A stretch of 53,483 bases of DNA, taken from contig CASFFG010000006.1 in the NCBI GenBank assembly GCA_949293905.1, positions 1-53,483 of the forward strand. The letters run 5' to 3'. Shown one piece after another: positions 19,069-28,466 of the stretch; the stretch's first letter is position 1; every line of letters starts with the position of its first letter. Under the pieces are notes generated by a model, which was given only the letters and a program-made list of their open reading frames with translations, was not told the origin of the DNA and ran no database searches. The stretch is from an uncultured Christensenella sp. (GTDB taxonomy: Bacteria > Bacillota > Clostridia > Christensenellales > UBA1242). The translations under genes and the position numbers were made by a program.

Positions 19069-19244
19069 ATTTTTAGCAATTGACTGAATAAAATTAAATT
19101 TAATTTAATATGCCTTCATTATATGACTTTATTTATTATTTATAATTTTTAAATGAATTAGTAAAAGGCTATTTCTTTTAAAGTTTTATGTTCATTCTAA
19201 TAAGATTAGTCATAAAACAATTTAAGTTTATCGGTTAAAACGCA

Positions 19245-19287
19245 AAATAAAAATAACACCTTAATCTTAAAATTAAAGTGTTATTTA
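19245..19287 (-). terminator. Terminator after the YcxB-like pair
   Basis: On the minus strand AATAACACTTTAA, short loop, TTAAGGTGTTATT followed by TTTATTTT, just beyond the stop of the YcxB-like gene. The interval 19069-19244 shows nothing else. Confidence 0.7.
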
Positions 19288-19290
19288 AAA

Positions 19291-19833
19291 TTAAATCTTT
19301 TTTATCTCTTCCTTAGTATAACTTGTAATAAGTTTCCTAAATAGGTCGAGTTCACCTTCAAATAGACTCTTTTTTATAACCACAAACATATTTTTCTTAA
19401 AGACAAGGATAATATCAAAGTCATCTTCGCCAGCGCTGGTTAGTAGTGTCAAATCAAGTTTCTGCATGCTCGTCATCTCTCCCGCCTTATAGAAAGATAC
19501 AGAGCATGTCTTTTCGTCAATATCAACATTCATCATGTCCTTATCCGCTAGTGACTGCATGAATATTTTTTTATTTGCCGAATTTTGTATCTCAGGCAAG
19601 AAAATCATTAAAATTAGTATTGCTAATAGTACCACGTCGAAGAAAATATCTATCGCACTAAAATCTCCGTTATATGCGTTGATTATATCTCCAATAATAC
19701 TACAAACAAACCCTATCGCAAGGCACACAATCGCGACTATTTTTAAAGTTTTTAAAGCCTTATTTTGTTTTAGGGTAAATTTTGCACCCTTTTGATTGTC
19801 TTCTAATGTGAATTTATATCTACAACTAAACAT
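19291..19833 (-). CDS. YcxB-like membrane protein (paralogue 2)
   Basis: The start MFSCRYKFTLEDN (19833, after AGTAGG) aligns with the paralogue next door and leaves 180 residues; an upstream ATG at 19854 would overlap that gene. Two hydrophobic segments near residues 28-50 and 62-82 are followed by a soluble C-terminal half made of short beta strands and a final helix. The layout matches the YcxB-like/PH-type domain family of Firmicutes. Function unknown. It is the last gene of the set starting with trxB and the giant surface protein. Confidence 0.65.
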   Translation of the reverse strand: MFSCRYKFTLEDNQKGAKFTLKQNKALKTLKIVAIVCLAIGFVCSIIGDIINAYNGDFSAIDIFFDVVLLAILILMIFLPEIQNSANKKIFMQSLADKDMMNVDIDEKTCSVSFYKAGEMTSMQKLDLTLLTSAGEDDFDIILVFKKNMFVVIKKSLFEGELDLFRKLITSYTKEEIKKI

Positions 19834-19840
19834 AATCGAC

Positions 19841-20383
19841 CTACTTTTTCCCATTTTGAGCCTTGCTCATATTTTTTTCCAAAAGCGCTTTCAATTTAGT
19901 AATATCTCCTACTAAATTTTCCTTACGAATACACACATATTCAACTTTATTAAAGACTAATATTAGCCTATCATTATCTTCAATAAAACTAGAAAGTGAG
20001 TAAAGATTGTGCATATTTTGACTAACTTCATTCCCATCTTTATATAGCGTTTCAGTACAAATATTGTTATCTATTTTTACAAGCAAATAGTCCATATCTG
20101 CAAGATTTTGCTTTTTATAAGCCTTCTTTTGCGTACTCACTAGCATTGCGGGTAGTACTAGATAGATAATCTCTAGCACCACCAACGCAACTAGTAATAT
20201 AATATCCCATACGATAGACGCATGATTTACGATGTCCACAACTAGAAGAACTATCATCGCTACTATTAAAATTGGAATTAAGACCGCTATTATCTTATCC
20301 TGTGTTCGCCTTTGTGACTTATACACATATTTTGCACTCACTATACTGTCTTCTAATTCATATTTATATTTACATTCAAACAT
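19841..20383 (-). CDS. YcxB-like membrane protein (paralogue 1)
   Basis: 180 residues beginning MFECKYKYELEDS, with two membrane segments (about residues 33-53 and 60-80) and a beta-rich C-terminal half containing VKIDNNICTETLYKDG. The start, topology and the N-terminal CKYKYELEDS pattern match the next gene, so the pair arose by duplication. It begins 8 bases after the surface-protein stop. The role is unknown; co-transcription with the surface protein is likely. Confidence 0.65.
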   Translation of the reverse strand: MFECKYKYELEDSIVSAKYVYKSQRRTQDKIIAVLIPILIVAMIVLLVVDIVNHASIVWDIILLVALVVLEIIYLVLPAMLVSTQKKAYKKQNLADMDYLLVKIDNNICTETLYKDGNEVSQNMHNLYSLSSFIEDNDRLILVFNKVEYVCIRKENLVGDITKLKALLEKNMSKAQNGKK

Positions 20384-20391
20384 AATCTCTC

Positions 20392-23300
20392 CTAAATTTT
20401 ATCCATTCTATCGTACATCTCGCGTTTACGCTTTCTCGAAACAATAATAACTACCACAATAACCGCGATTAATAGCAATACTAATAATATAATCAAAACA
20501 ATCTGCCAAATAGCGAATAATTGTCTTTGCTGGGTCAACATCAACCTATCAAGATTATATCCAATATCGCTTAATCGAATAACGATGTTGCCGTCACTCT
20601 GTGTACTGCCAACTTCTCCAACTTGTTCGCCCGAAACATAAATCGCGCCAAGGAACCTTTCAACATTAGGAATTGCTAGCATAAGATTGCTATCTATCGT
20701 CCTTTCAACATTGTTTACCACAAGGCGCAGTCTAAGACCGTACACTACTACGCGATTATTTACTAAATAACTAGCAATGCTAGGATATAAGTTTGCGTAC
20801 TCTACACTCTCGGTAGAAATTATCTCAACTCTTAGGCTTGCATTAATAGGGATAAGGTCCGCTTGAGTTGGGTCGGTTAACCCTATTTCGTTAAATACGC
20901 TGAAAGTTCCAATTCCATCTATAGTATATGAAATGCTATATGGATAAATACTAGCGCGAACGGAAGAATTATTGATTTTATAGTTTCCCGCATCTTCTCC
21001 TGTTAAAAGTTGAGACACATCTACTATTACACGCTTATTGCGTCCAACTTCTTCGTTTTCAAACGCTAGTGACAACTTATCTGCAGTAGGTGAATCCACC
21101 CTATCTCCGTCGATCAACCCGACAAGTGATAAATTCGCATCTGTACTTATCTCTACATCTGTCGTTCCGTCAAACACCTTGTCCATTGCCGTGACGCCGT
21201 TCAATGTGAGTTCTTTTTTAAGTATCCTTAAAACATTATTTATAATTAGAGTATCACTAGTCAAAGCAAAATTGTTATTAAATGTGTCGTTATATAGTGA
21301 AAGACCTGTGATATAAATATTGTACAACGCGCCTTCTTCATTTGCACTAGCAGTCGCTATCTGCTCACCGTTCAATGTATATGTAATGTATGCAAGCATA
21401 TCTTGGTTAAGTATGAAATCGGTTTCACTGTTTAATGAAATATTTAACTGCGCGCCGTCGGTGATTACTAAATAGTTCAATAGGTTGTCTGTATTATACA
21501 TAAAACTTCCGTCATATGTCTTATTGAATGAGAGATTTGAACTATATGATACCGAGACATTCTTAGCATCTATCACAAAGTACACATCGGTTAAGAACCT
21601 AATACTATTCATCCAATCATAACTAGAGTCGCCAGAAGTATTAACTAGCGAAAATTCCACTTTATATCTACCGACATTTGTAGGAGCGGTAGATTCATAC
21701 CCGTTTTCGTCATAATATCTAATGACTAAATAATCTGCTATAATATCGTCTATTTCAATGTTGTAATTTTCGTTCGCCCCCACGGTTAAGGTTTGAGCCT
21801 GCCCCACACCAAAGTTATCACAAATGAATATGCTTGTAAAAGTGTGGTTTTCATCTCCGTGCAAGCGAATAATTGGCTGAACTTGAAGTTCAATTATCAT
21901 ATTTGAGATAAATCTAAGTCCAAAACTTGTCCCCATTGGAGTATTCAGCGTAATACCATAGTAGGCATATTGACTGACTGGGATTTCTTCTCCCCTTTGT
22001 ATATTGCCATTTTCATCTAAGTCTAACTCACCAGAAGCCTTGGTTTTAGCGAGATATGCCCTAATACCGTTTACTTCAAAATTATTATGTCTATTCGTGA
22101 AACCAAATTCGGCTTTCGCTAAATAATACATGAGATTGGTTACTGCCGTAGGGTTAGATTCTTCGTTATTTCTATATGAAGAGCCATATCCATAACTCGA
22201 ACTATCGTAGTATACGGTAAATTGTGATTGTCCATTGCGGTAATAGAAAGACTCGCTTCCAACATTTGTCGTCAAAGTGATATATCTATCTTCCGCTTGA
22301 TAATAATAATTTATATCAAGTATTCCATTCGTGATTCTATCTCTAATATTAGCAAAATTAAATGTGAAACTATATAGTCCAGTTTGTTCTTCTACGAAAG
22401 TTGTATTTGCTTCTCCAAACATATAAATTACAGCCAATCTTAAACCTAAAGATAAATCATAAGTGTAGCCATCTATTTCGGTTGGAGTATCATTCATTCT
22501 TATTTCAATTCTAATTCGCTGAGTATTAGATGGAATAGTATCAGTTAATGCTATTTCAGTCCACGAACCAGTAGCAGACGGAACGAACATTCTAAAACTA
22601 GAATACTGTTCTGGGGAGATTTGTAAGTCAGGGGTATCTTCCTTCTCATAGTTAGTATTTCCACTGTTTGCGTTTGTGTTGACTACGACATAATCTCTTC
22701 CAGTATATTCAATATTGAAAGTTATACGATTATTGTTTTCAACATAATAGTTGCCTACATTAAAACTTGAATCTTCATAATACGAAATGGTAGAAACATA
22801 ATATGTTAAATCTGGGTTGTACTCTACCGAGGTATTTCTCACATATTCGCCCGTTTCACTATCAATCGTATATAGCAATAGATAATTTCTATTCCAATTA
22901 CTTTCATCATACGAATACGGGACAAAGCATGAATAGTCGACTCTCACTGTCTCTGGGTTGTTCTCACTATTTAAAACCGATTTATAATAGGTCATATTAG
23001 CGAATTTATATCCAGATTGCGCGTTCATATCTATATATAAATTATCATAAATTGAAATTTGATTTCGAACCGCGTTATTAACATATACAATAGGAGTACC
23101 GTATATTTCGCTACCAGATGTTACAACATCTCCGTCCACAGTAATAACTATGTTGATATTATATGTGTTAAGTGATAGTTTGTAATGGAAAGTATAATCC
23201 TTTTCAATTCCTATTAAGAAGGTCAATTCGCTCGTGTCACGATTGAAATCCGTTCTATTCGGTCGGCTTTCTATATCGTTTTCATAAATATAGTATCCGT

Positions 23301-26300
23301 CCGCCGACATTCCGCTAGGAATATTATTTGTTGCTGTTAAGGTAGGTCTAACCCCATATGGAATATTGCTAAATGTAAGGGTGTTATCCAATCTATTTGC
23401 AGTTACCGTAATTGAATCATAGTTCAACTCAATTGTAGGGAATACAATTCTACTTAGTAATGACTCACTATCCGAATTGCTAATTCCGTATTCGACTGTA
23501 ATGTTGTATGTATGGATTGAATATACGATTTTAATATCAAAATAGATATTTTCTCCGTCTATTCGTGGATATATCTCGGCTAAGGTTATTAACTCATCAC
23601 GGCTTATCTCGTATGAGAAGAACGCTGAACTATATTCGTTCGTCTGCTCCATATCCGTATATTTATGCTCACCATTATTTATGAAATATACATTACCCGC
23701 ATAGTGCGAACCTGCAACAAATGCAGAAGCAATAGAATCTGTATTTGTATCAATATAGTCACCCATTACAAACTCTATTAACCCATTAGATATTGTTAAC
23801 ACTTTATAATTTAGGATTTCACCATCATTGTCAAAGCCCACATATCCAATTTCAGTGCCATTATCCAAGAATTGCTGTACTGTGACGCGATATTCTATTT
23901 GTGCGATATTTATCACAAACTGAGTACCGTTGGTGCTATTTACAGTGTAACTATACTCTAGCGCATCATATAAACTATTTGGGTCTATAAAAGTTCTATT
24001 ATATGAATTAGTTGAAACCGTATATCCATGAAGCGTGTACCCAAAAGCAAACACATCGCTAACTGTCTCTCCGCTTCTATTTAATTTTATCCTAATCGTG
24101 CTTCCAACTTCAACATTGAGCAGAATATTAGTGTTTTCTTCCTCGCTTCCCGCCGGATATAACTCTGTTTCAATTCCTTCCGCGTCTCGTGAGAAAACCG
24201 CCAATTTATTAAAATCATATGCATCAGGAGTATCAGCATAAATTAATAGCGTAGCGTTAGGCATAGAGAAGATAACTTTAACCTGAGTATCTGCTTTTGA
24301 AAGTCTTGCTGTATATGTCACAGTCGTCAAATCGTATGAATCTGGAGTATAGTTCGTCCTATCATCTTCTGTCATGCGGACAAATCTGTAATAATCGCTT
24401 TCAGCCCCTTCTCTTTGCTTTCCAACCGCACTCAAAACTAGTTCATCGTAAAGGTGAAGTCCACTGATAGTAATTCGTGCTTCAATATCTTCATCTACCG
24501 TGATTTCCACATTTGTAGGAAGGTTTGATATATCAGTAGTGGAATATGTATTTTCAGCATACTGTATAGATAAATCCGCCATGATTACATTCTTATCTAA
24601 GACTTCATCATGTTCTGCCTCAATATAGAACGAGTAAGAATATAACTCATAATCTTCGTCTATATTAATTGTTATATTATTATTGATATCTATATTCCCT
24701 GCAGTTGAAATAAATAGTGAATTAAATTCTATCGTAAATGTACTATCGGTTGAATAATAATCTAATGAATCACCTAATCTAAACCCGTCTAATACGAATC
24801 CATTATTTGTGCTAACGGACAAATTTAATACATCGTCTATATTAAATGTGTTAGAAAATACTAAACTACCGCCACCATCTCGCAAACTTTCACTATTAAT
24901 ATTTGCAGATAAAATTTCACCATCACGCGAACGAGTGTAATTTATATTGCTAATTGGATAGATAGTTTCGTCACCATTAATTAACGATATTTTATCAAAA
25001 TTGGAAATAGTAACTGTATAATTTATCTTTTCATATATCATTAAGATAACTATGTCATCTGGTGTATCTTCAGGCATGGCCACATCAATACTGTTTTTAT
25101 AAATCAATATTGTGTCCAAGTTACTTGCTGTCACATAAACGTCTATACTATCTATATTTTTGTCCACTGTGCCTTCGATATATCTTTCATAATTTATAAA
25201 TGAAAATCCGCGAAATTCGTAACCAATATTATTAGATGCGTCCGTTTTACTGAAAGTTTCACTCTCACCGCGCGAAAGGGTAATTCCGCTTTCTAGATTA
25301 TATCCCGCGTCTCCCATATTAATTAATTCATTATTTACGCTATCATAAACTGCAAAATTGAACGAAACGCTGTATTCATATTCACTAAAGTCGATGACTA
25401 TTTCAAAATCCCCAGTGAAACTGCTTGAGAATGAATATACGGTATCTTCAACTCCATTTATAGAATTGAAACTATAATAATAGAAAGTCTGCGGTGTGTC
25501 ATCTATTTCTATTGTCCTACTAACTCGCTGTGGAGCGCTCACTCTTGGCGCAGTTCCATTATTGTCTTCCGCACTCTTTACATAATATGTGCCCGAACTT
25601 GCATCTATAACAGAGTAAGTATTTACTAATTCAATCGAAGGTAAAATCAAACTCGTTTCATCTGTTGTTGCATCTTCTTCGTCAATCGTGATTTTTATGC
25701 TTGCTTGATAAATTTGTGCATATTCAATAGTTAAGGTTGATACATGTGTATTTACTATTTCAATTTCATGTGATAGAGTTATACTTGTTACTAAATTAAA
25801 TTCATCTCTATTTAAATAATAATTATCGACCGCCAACGGATTACTGTCGCTAGGTTCTGTAAGCGTTAAAGCCATACCTGTTTCATCAATCTTTACGCTA
25901 TTTACATCGATTTTTTGTCCGTCCGCAATAGAAAATTCTATATCCAACCTTTGTCCTGCTCTAAATGCACCTTCACTTAAATCTACATGTTGCTCGGTTG
26001 GGGTATCTAGTGCTTTTTCATGGATAGTGTAGTAAGAATCTCCTTCCGCATACACATCTCCATAATAGAAGTAACTATCTCCCGAATTTAAGATTGCGTT
26101 AGAATAGTGACCATCTTCCAATCTTGAATAGTATAGAGTACCATAACTCGTGCTAACACTTTCACCTAGATTTAATATTGAAACATTGTCAGTTATGTCA
26201 ATGTTGTAGTACACATAATCAAATACTGGAGAAACACTAATATTTTCGAAGACTCTTGAAATTGCGAAAGTTCCACTCTCATAATCCCCGTTACTATCAT

Positions 26301-26715
26301 TATCAACGAACTTTAAAGTATATGTGATTGAAGTTTTTCCCTCACCTAAAGTTTGCGTCTTTACTCCATCTACAAGTCCGCTAGCATCAATGTACTGTGT
26401 AGGCCCACTAGATAGGCTCGCTTCTGGATTAGTTTCGTCAAAATCGTTGTATGTAATATACCAACCAACAAGTTTAAATCCATTATTTGCATTGGCGGTG
26501 AGTTCTATCCCTTCACTACCAAGCGGGAATGTGCCATAACCACTAGTTGTCCCGCTTACGATATTGCTCTCATACGGAACACCATCATCTATTAAGTACT
26601 GACTATTAACGATATCTGCTGAACTTGCATAAACTGAATTCGACGGCATGAAAAACATTAGTGAGAGCATCACTAATGGCAATATTGAAAATAATCCTAA
26701 AACCTTTGCTTTCAT
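20392..26715 (-). CDS. Giant cell-surface protein (2107 residues), putative adhesin
   Basis: The protein has a signal peptide (about residues 1-31, ending near VYASS) and a C-terminal membrane helix (about 2065-2090) followed by a basic tail RKRKREMYDRMDKI, so it is anchored by a transmembrane helix rather than by sortase (no LPxTG). The ectodomain repeats a strand-turn motif like bacterial InlB/Flg_new-type repeats: NNGFKLVGWY, NIGYEFRGFSF, NNGFVLDGFRL, FGYTLHGYTV. Toward the C-terminus it has MBG/YDG-like domains (NLSFNKTYDGSF and MDKVFDGTTDVEI near residues 1740-1840), common in surface adhesins. It starts directly after the trxB stop (TAGATG) with GGGGGT overlapping the trxB end, so it is co-transcribed. 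Binding target unknown. Confidence 0.85.
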   Translation of the reverse strand: MKAKVLGLFSILPLVMLSLMFFMPSNSVYASSADIVNSQYLIDDGVPYESNIVSGTTSGYGTFPLGSEGIELTANANNGFKLVGWYITYNDFDETNPEASLSSGPTQYIDASGLVDGVKTQTLGEGKTSITYTLKFVDNDSNGDYESGTFAISRVFENISVSPVFDYVYYNIDITDNVSILNLGESVSTSYGTLYYSRLEDGHYSNAILNSGDSYFYYGDVYAEGDSYYTIHEKALDTPTEQHVDLSEGAFRAGQRLDIEFSIADGQKIDVNSVKIDETGMALTLTEPSDSNPLAVDNYYLNRDEFNLVTSITLSHEIEIVNTHVSTLTIEYAQIYQASIKITIDEEDATTDETSLILPSIELVNTYSVIDASSGTYYVKSAEDNNGTAPRVSAPQRVSRTIEIDDTPQTFYYYSFNSINGVEDTVYSFSSSFTGDFEIVIDFSEYEYSVSFNFAVYDSVNNELINMGDAGYNLESGITLSRGESETFSKTDASNNIGYEFRGFSFINYERYIEGTVDKNIDSIDVYVTASNLDTILIYKNSIDVAMPEDTPDDIVILMIYEKINYTVTISNFDKISLINGDETIYPISNINYTRSRDGEILSANINSESLRDGGGSLVFSNTFNIDDVLNLSVSTNNGFVLDGFRLGDSLDYYSTDSTFTIEFNSLFISTAGNIDINNNITINIDEDYELYSYSFYIEAEHDEVLDKNVIMADLSIQYAENTYSTTDISNLPTNVEITVDEDIEARITISGLHLYDELVLSAVGKQREGAESDYYRFVRMTEDDRTNYTPDSYDLTTVTYTARLSKADTQVKVIFSMPNATLLIYADTPDAYDFNKLAVFSRDAEGIETELYPAGSEEENTNILLNVEVGSTIRIKLNRSGETVSDVFAFGYTLHGYTVSTNSYNRTFIDPNSLYDALEYSYTVNSTNGTQFVINIAQIEYRVTVQQFLDNGTEIGYVGFDNDGEILNYKVLTISNGLIEFVMGDYIDTNTDSIASAFVAGSHYAGNVYFINNGEHKYTDMEQTNEYSSAFFSYEISRDELITLAEIYPRIDGENIYFDIKIVYSIHTYNITVEYGISNSDSESLLSRIVFPTIELNYDSITVTANRLDNTLTFSNIPYGVRPTLTATNNIPSGMSADGYYIYENDIESRPNRTDFNRDTSELTFLIGIEKDYTFHYKLSLNTYNINIVITVDGDVVTSGSEIYGTPIVYVNNAVRNQISIYDNLYIDMNAQSGYKFANMTYYKSVLNSENNPETVRVDYSCFVPYSYDESNWNRNYLLLYTIDSETGEYVRNTSVEYNPDLTYYVSTISYYEDSSFNVGNYYVENNNRITFNIEYTGRDYVVVNTNANSGNTNYEKEDTPDLQISPEQYSSFRMFVPSATGSWTEIALTDTIPSNTQRIRIEIRMNDTPTEIDGYTYDLSLGLRLAVIYMFGEANTTFVEEQTGLYSFTFNFANIRDRITNGILDINYYYQAEDRYITLTTNVGSESFYYRNGQSQFTVYYDSSSYGYGSSYRNNEESNPTAVTNLMYYLAKAEFGFTNRHNNFEVNGIRAYLAKTKASGELDLDENGNIQRGEEIPVSQYAYYGITLNTPMGTSFGLRFISNMIIELQVQPIIRLHGDENHTFTSIFICDNFGVGQAQTLTVGANENYNIEIDDIIADYLVIRYYDENGYESTAPTNVGRYKVEFSLVNTSGDSSYDWMNSIRFLTDVYFVIDAKNVSVSYSSNLSFNKTYDGSFMYNTDNLLNYLVITDGAQLNISLNSETDFILNQDMLAYITYTLNGEQIATASANEEGALYNIYITGLSLYNDTFNNNFALTSDTLIINNVLRILKKELTLNGVTAMDKVFDGTTDVEISTDANLSLVGLIDGDRVDSPTADKLSLAFENEEVGRNKRVIVDVSQLLTGEDAGNYKINNSSVRASIYPYSISYTIDGIGTFSVFNEIGLTDPTQADLIPINASLRVEIISTESVEYANLYPSIASYLVNNRVVVYGLRLRLVVNNVERTIDSNLMLAIPNVERFLGAIYVSGEQVGEVGSTQSDGNIVIRLSDIGYNLDRLMLTQQRQLFAIWQIVLIILLVLLLIAVIVVVIIVSRKRKREMYDRMDKI

Positions 26716-27612
26716 CTATTTTACCCCCACACATGAATTACCTGCGATAGCTCCGTCTGCGCACGCTGTAATTACCTGTCTAAAATGTTTACTAATTATA
26801 TCTCCACAAGCGTACAAATTCTTCACGCTAGTAGACATATCTTTTTTCACAACGATGTATCCATTTTCATCTAGTTTTAGGTCAAAGTTTATAAAGGATA
26901 AATCGGGGACTCTACCGATTGCCACAAATAGTCCGTCCACATCTAATCTTTTATTAATTCCGTCTTTTTGTATAGTTATGCCGTCCAGTTTTTCTTCCCC
27001 GTGTAGTTTAACAACCTGAGCGGAATTAATTATTTCTACATTCTTTAATTTTTTAACCGCATCAACTCTTACTTTATGTGCCTTATATTTTTCACTGCGA
27101 TTTATTAAATATATGTGTCGCGCAATTCGAGTTAGATACTCAACATCTACCATTGCAGTATCCCCGCCACCAACGACAGCTACATCTTTCCCTTTAAAGA
27201 ACGCTCCATCGCAACTAGCACAATAACTGACTCCGCGCCCTGTGAGTTCCTTTTCTTTTTCTATCCCTAATTTTCTAGCCTTACAGCCAGTGGCAATAAT
27301 AACTTTATTCGCAATGTAGGTTTCTCCATTAGCAGTTATTTTAAACTTGTTTTTCTCTCGTTCTAATATGCTAACCTTTGAATATATTATTTTAAGCCCA
27401 AGCGCTTCCGCATGCTCACGCATATCATTTGCTAAATCAAAACCTGAAATCGAATTAATTGAAGGGAAGTTCTTAATCTCATGGCTGAGTGCCATTTGCC
27501 CACCCACAGCAAGAGATTCAAAAAGGATAGTATTAAGCCCTGCACGACAAGTAAAAACACCCGCTGTCATTCCAGCCGGCCCACCCCCTATAATCGCGAC
27601 TTCAATATTCAT
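26716..27612 (-). CDS. trxB: Thioredoxin reductase (FAD-dependent)
   Basis: TrxB passes electrons from NADPH through FAD and a redox disulfide to thioredoxin. The 298 residues show the FAD motif GGGPAG (residues 9-14), the redox-active CASC (C131, C134), the NADPH-binding VVGGGDTAM and the C-terminal FAD motif YACGDI. The length is slightly under the usual 305-320. The ATG lies after a weak ribosome binding site (TTTAGGG). It is the first gene ahead of the giant surface protein, an unusual partner. A ferredoxin gene is divergent upstream; it may instead serve as a ferredoxin-dependent reductase, which the NADPH motif alone cannot exclude. Confidence 0.9.
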   Translation of the reverse strand: MNIEVAIIGGGPAGMTAGVFTCRAGLNTILFESLAVGGQMALSHEIKNFPSINSISGFDLANDMREHAEALGLKIIYSKVSILEREKNKFKITANGETYIANKVIIATGCKARKLGIEKEKELTGRGVSYCASCDGAFFKGKDVAVVGGGDTAMVDVEYLTRIARHIYLINRSEKYKAHKVRVDAVKKLKNVEIINSAQVVKLHGEEKLDGITIQKDGINKRLDVDGLFVAIGRVPDLSFINFDLKLDENGYIVVKKDMSTSVKNLYACGDIISKHFRQVITACADGAIAGNSCVGVK

Positions 27613-27978
27613 ACTTATATTTTACCCTAAAACTAAAAAAAATCAAAATAAAATAATACAATTTATAAAAATAATTATTGAAAATAATTATAATAATATA
27701 GTAAGATTATTAAAATTCTGTGAATTAGCATATTTTAATATTTATTCACAATTTTGTTTAGTATTTCAAAATATTTTATTTGAATTATTTATTATTTTAA
27801 TTTTCAATTTTATAAAATTAAAAAACAAAAAATAAATTTATTTAACGCAGTAACATTTTTGCTCAAAATTTATCGTTTACACAATTTAAAAAATTTTGCA
27901 AGCAATTTTTATGGAAAATTTTTAAAATTTAATTTTATTTTTGTTGTCCCACTCTTTGCTTATTTATTAGGTCCACTA
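27613..27978. other. AT-rich divergent intergenic region between trxB and ferredoxin
   Basis: About 366 bases of very AT-rich sequence with no gene. It must contain the minus-strand trxB promoter, but no single -35/-10 pair stands out among the many A/T runs. Confidence 0.4.
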
Positions 27979-28007
27979 TTGACAAATTTTTATTTTTATG
28001 CTACAAT
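27979..28007 (+). promoter_or_regulatory. Consensus sigma-A promoter of the ferredoxin gene
   Basis: TTGACA and TACAAT with a 17-base spacer, about 65 bases before the ferredoxin ATG. It is one of the best promoter matches in the window. Confidence 0.85.
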
Positions 28008-28072
28008 ATGATAGTCGGCAAATAAGTCTTATAATTAAAAACTATTCTATTTTAGTAAAAAGGAGAGAATTT

Positions 28073-28282
28073 ATGGTAGACGAAAGTAAATGTATCACTT
28101 GTGGTGCATGTGTCGCAATTTGTCCTGTAGGGGCTATTAAAATCGTTAATGGGAAGGCAAAACTCGACCCTAAAAAATGTATTAAATGCGGTAGTTGTCA
28201 GCAGTTTTGTCCAGTGAGTGCAATCGACTTATCTAAGAGTGAGCAACCTAAAAATACGGATTCAAGTAAAGAGTCGGCTTAA
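28073..28282 (+). CDS. 2[4Fe-4S] ferredoxin
   Basis: The start at 28073, 8 bases after AGGAGAG, gives a 69-residue protein. An in-frame ATG at 27998 lies in the promoter and is rejected. Two CxxCxxCxxxCP motifs (C7, C10, C13, C17 and C36, C39, C42, C46) bind two [4Fe-4S] clusters, as in bacterial clostridial-type ferredoxins. The C-terminal 14 residues are polar and lack clusters. It is monocistronic, with its own promoter and terminator, and should act as a general low-potential electron carrier in an anaerobe. Confidence 0.93.
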   Translation: MVDESKCITCGACVAICPVGAIKIVNGKAKLDPKKCIKCGSCQQFCPVSAIDLSKSEQPKNTDSSKESA

Positions 28283-28309
28283 CACTTATCTTAACTAAAT
28301 ATACATACT

Positions 28310-28337
28310 AAAAGACGGAAATTTCTCCGGCTTTTTT
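28310..28337 (+). terminator. Terminator of the ferredoxin gene
   Basis: AAAAGACGGA, loop, TCCGGCTTTTTT: a stem with one mismatch and a strong T-run 28 bases after the stop. Confidence 0.75.
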
Positions 28338-28466
28338 ATTGGCGTTTTCTACTAAAATAAAACAATTTAATATAAGTATAAAAATAAAAAATACAAACAA
28401 AAAAGAGATGAAGATATAGAGATACTTAGTATAAAATTACTCTATTTATCATCTCAATTTTAAGTC

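Noticed and set aside
20392..26715. Sortase anchoring of the giant surface protein
   Set aside because: No LPxTG-like motif precedes the C-terminal helix, so I favour a transmembrane anchor.
27998..28072. A 25-codon N-terminal extension of the ferredoxin
   Set aside because: It begins inside the -10 box region of a near-perfect promoter, and AGGAGAG supports the later start.
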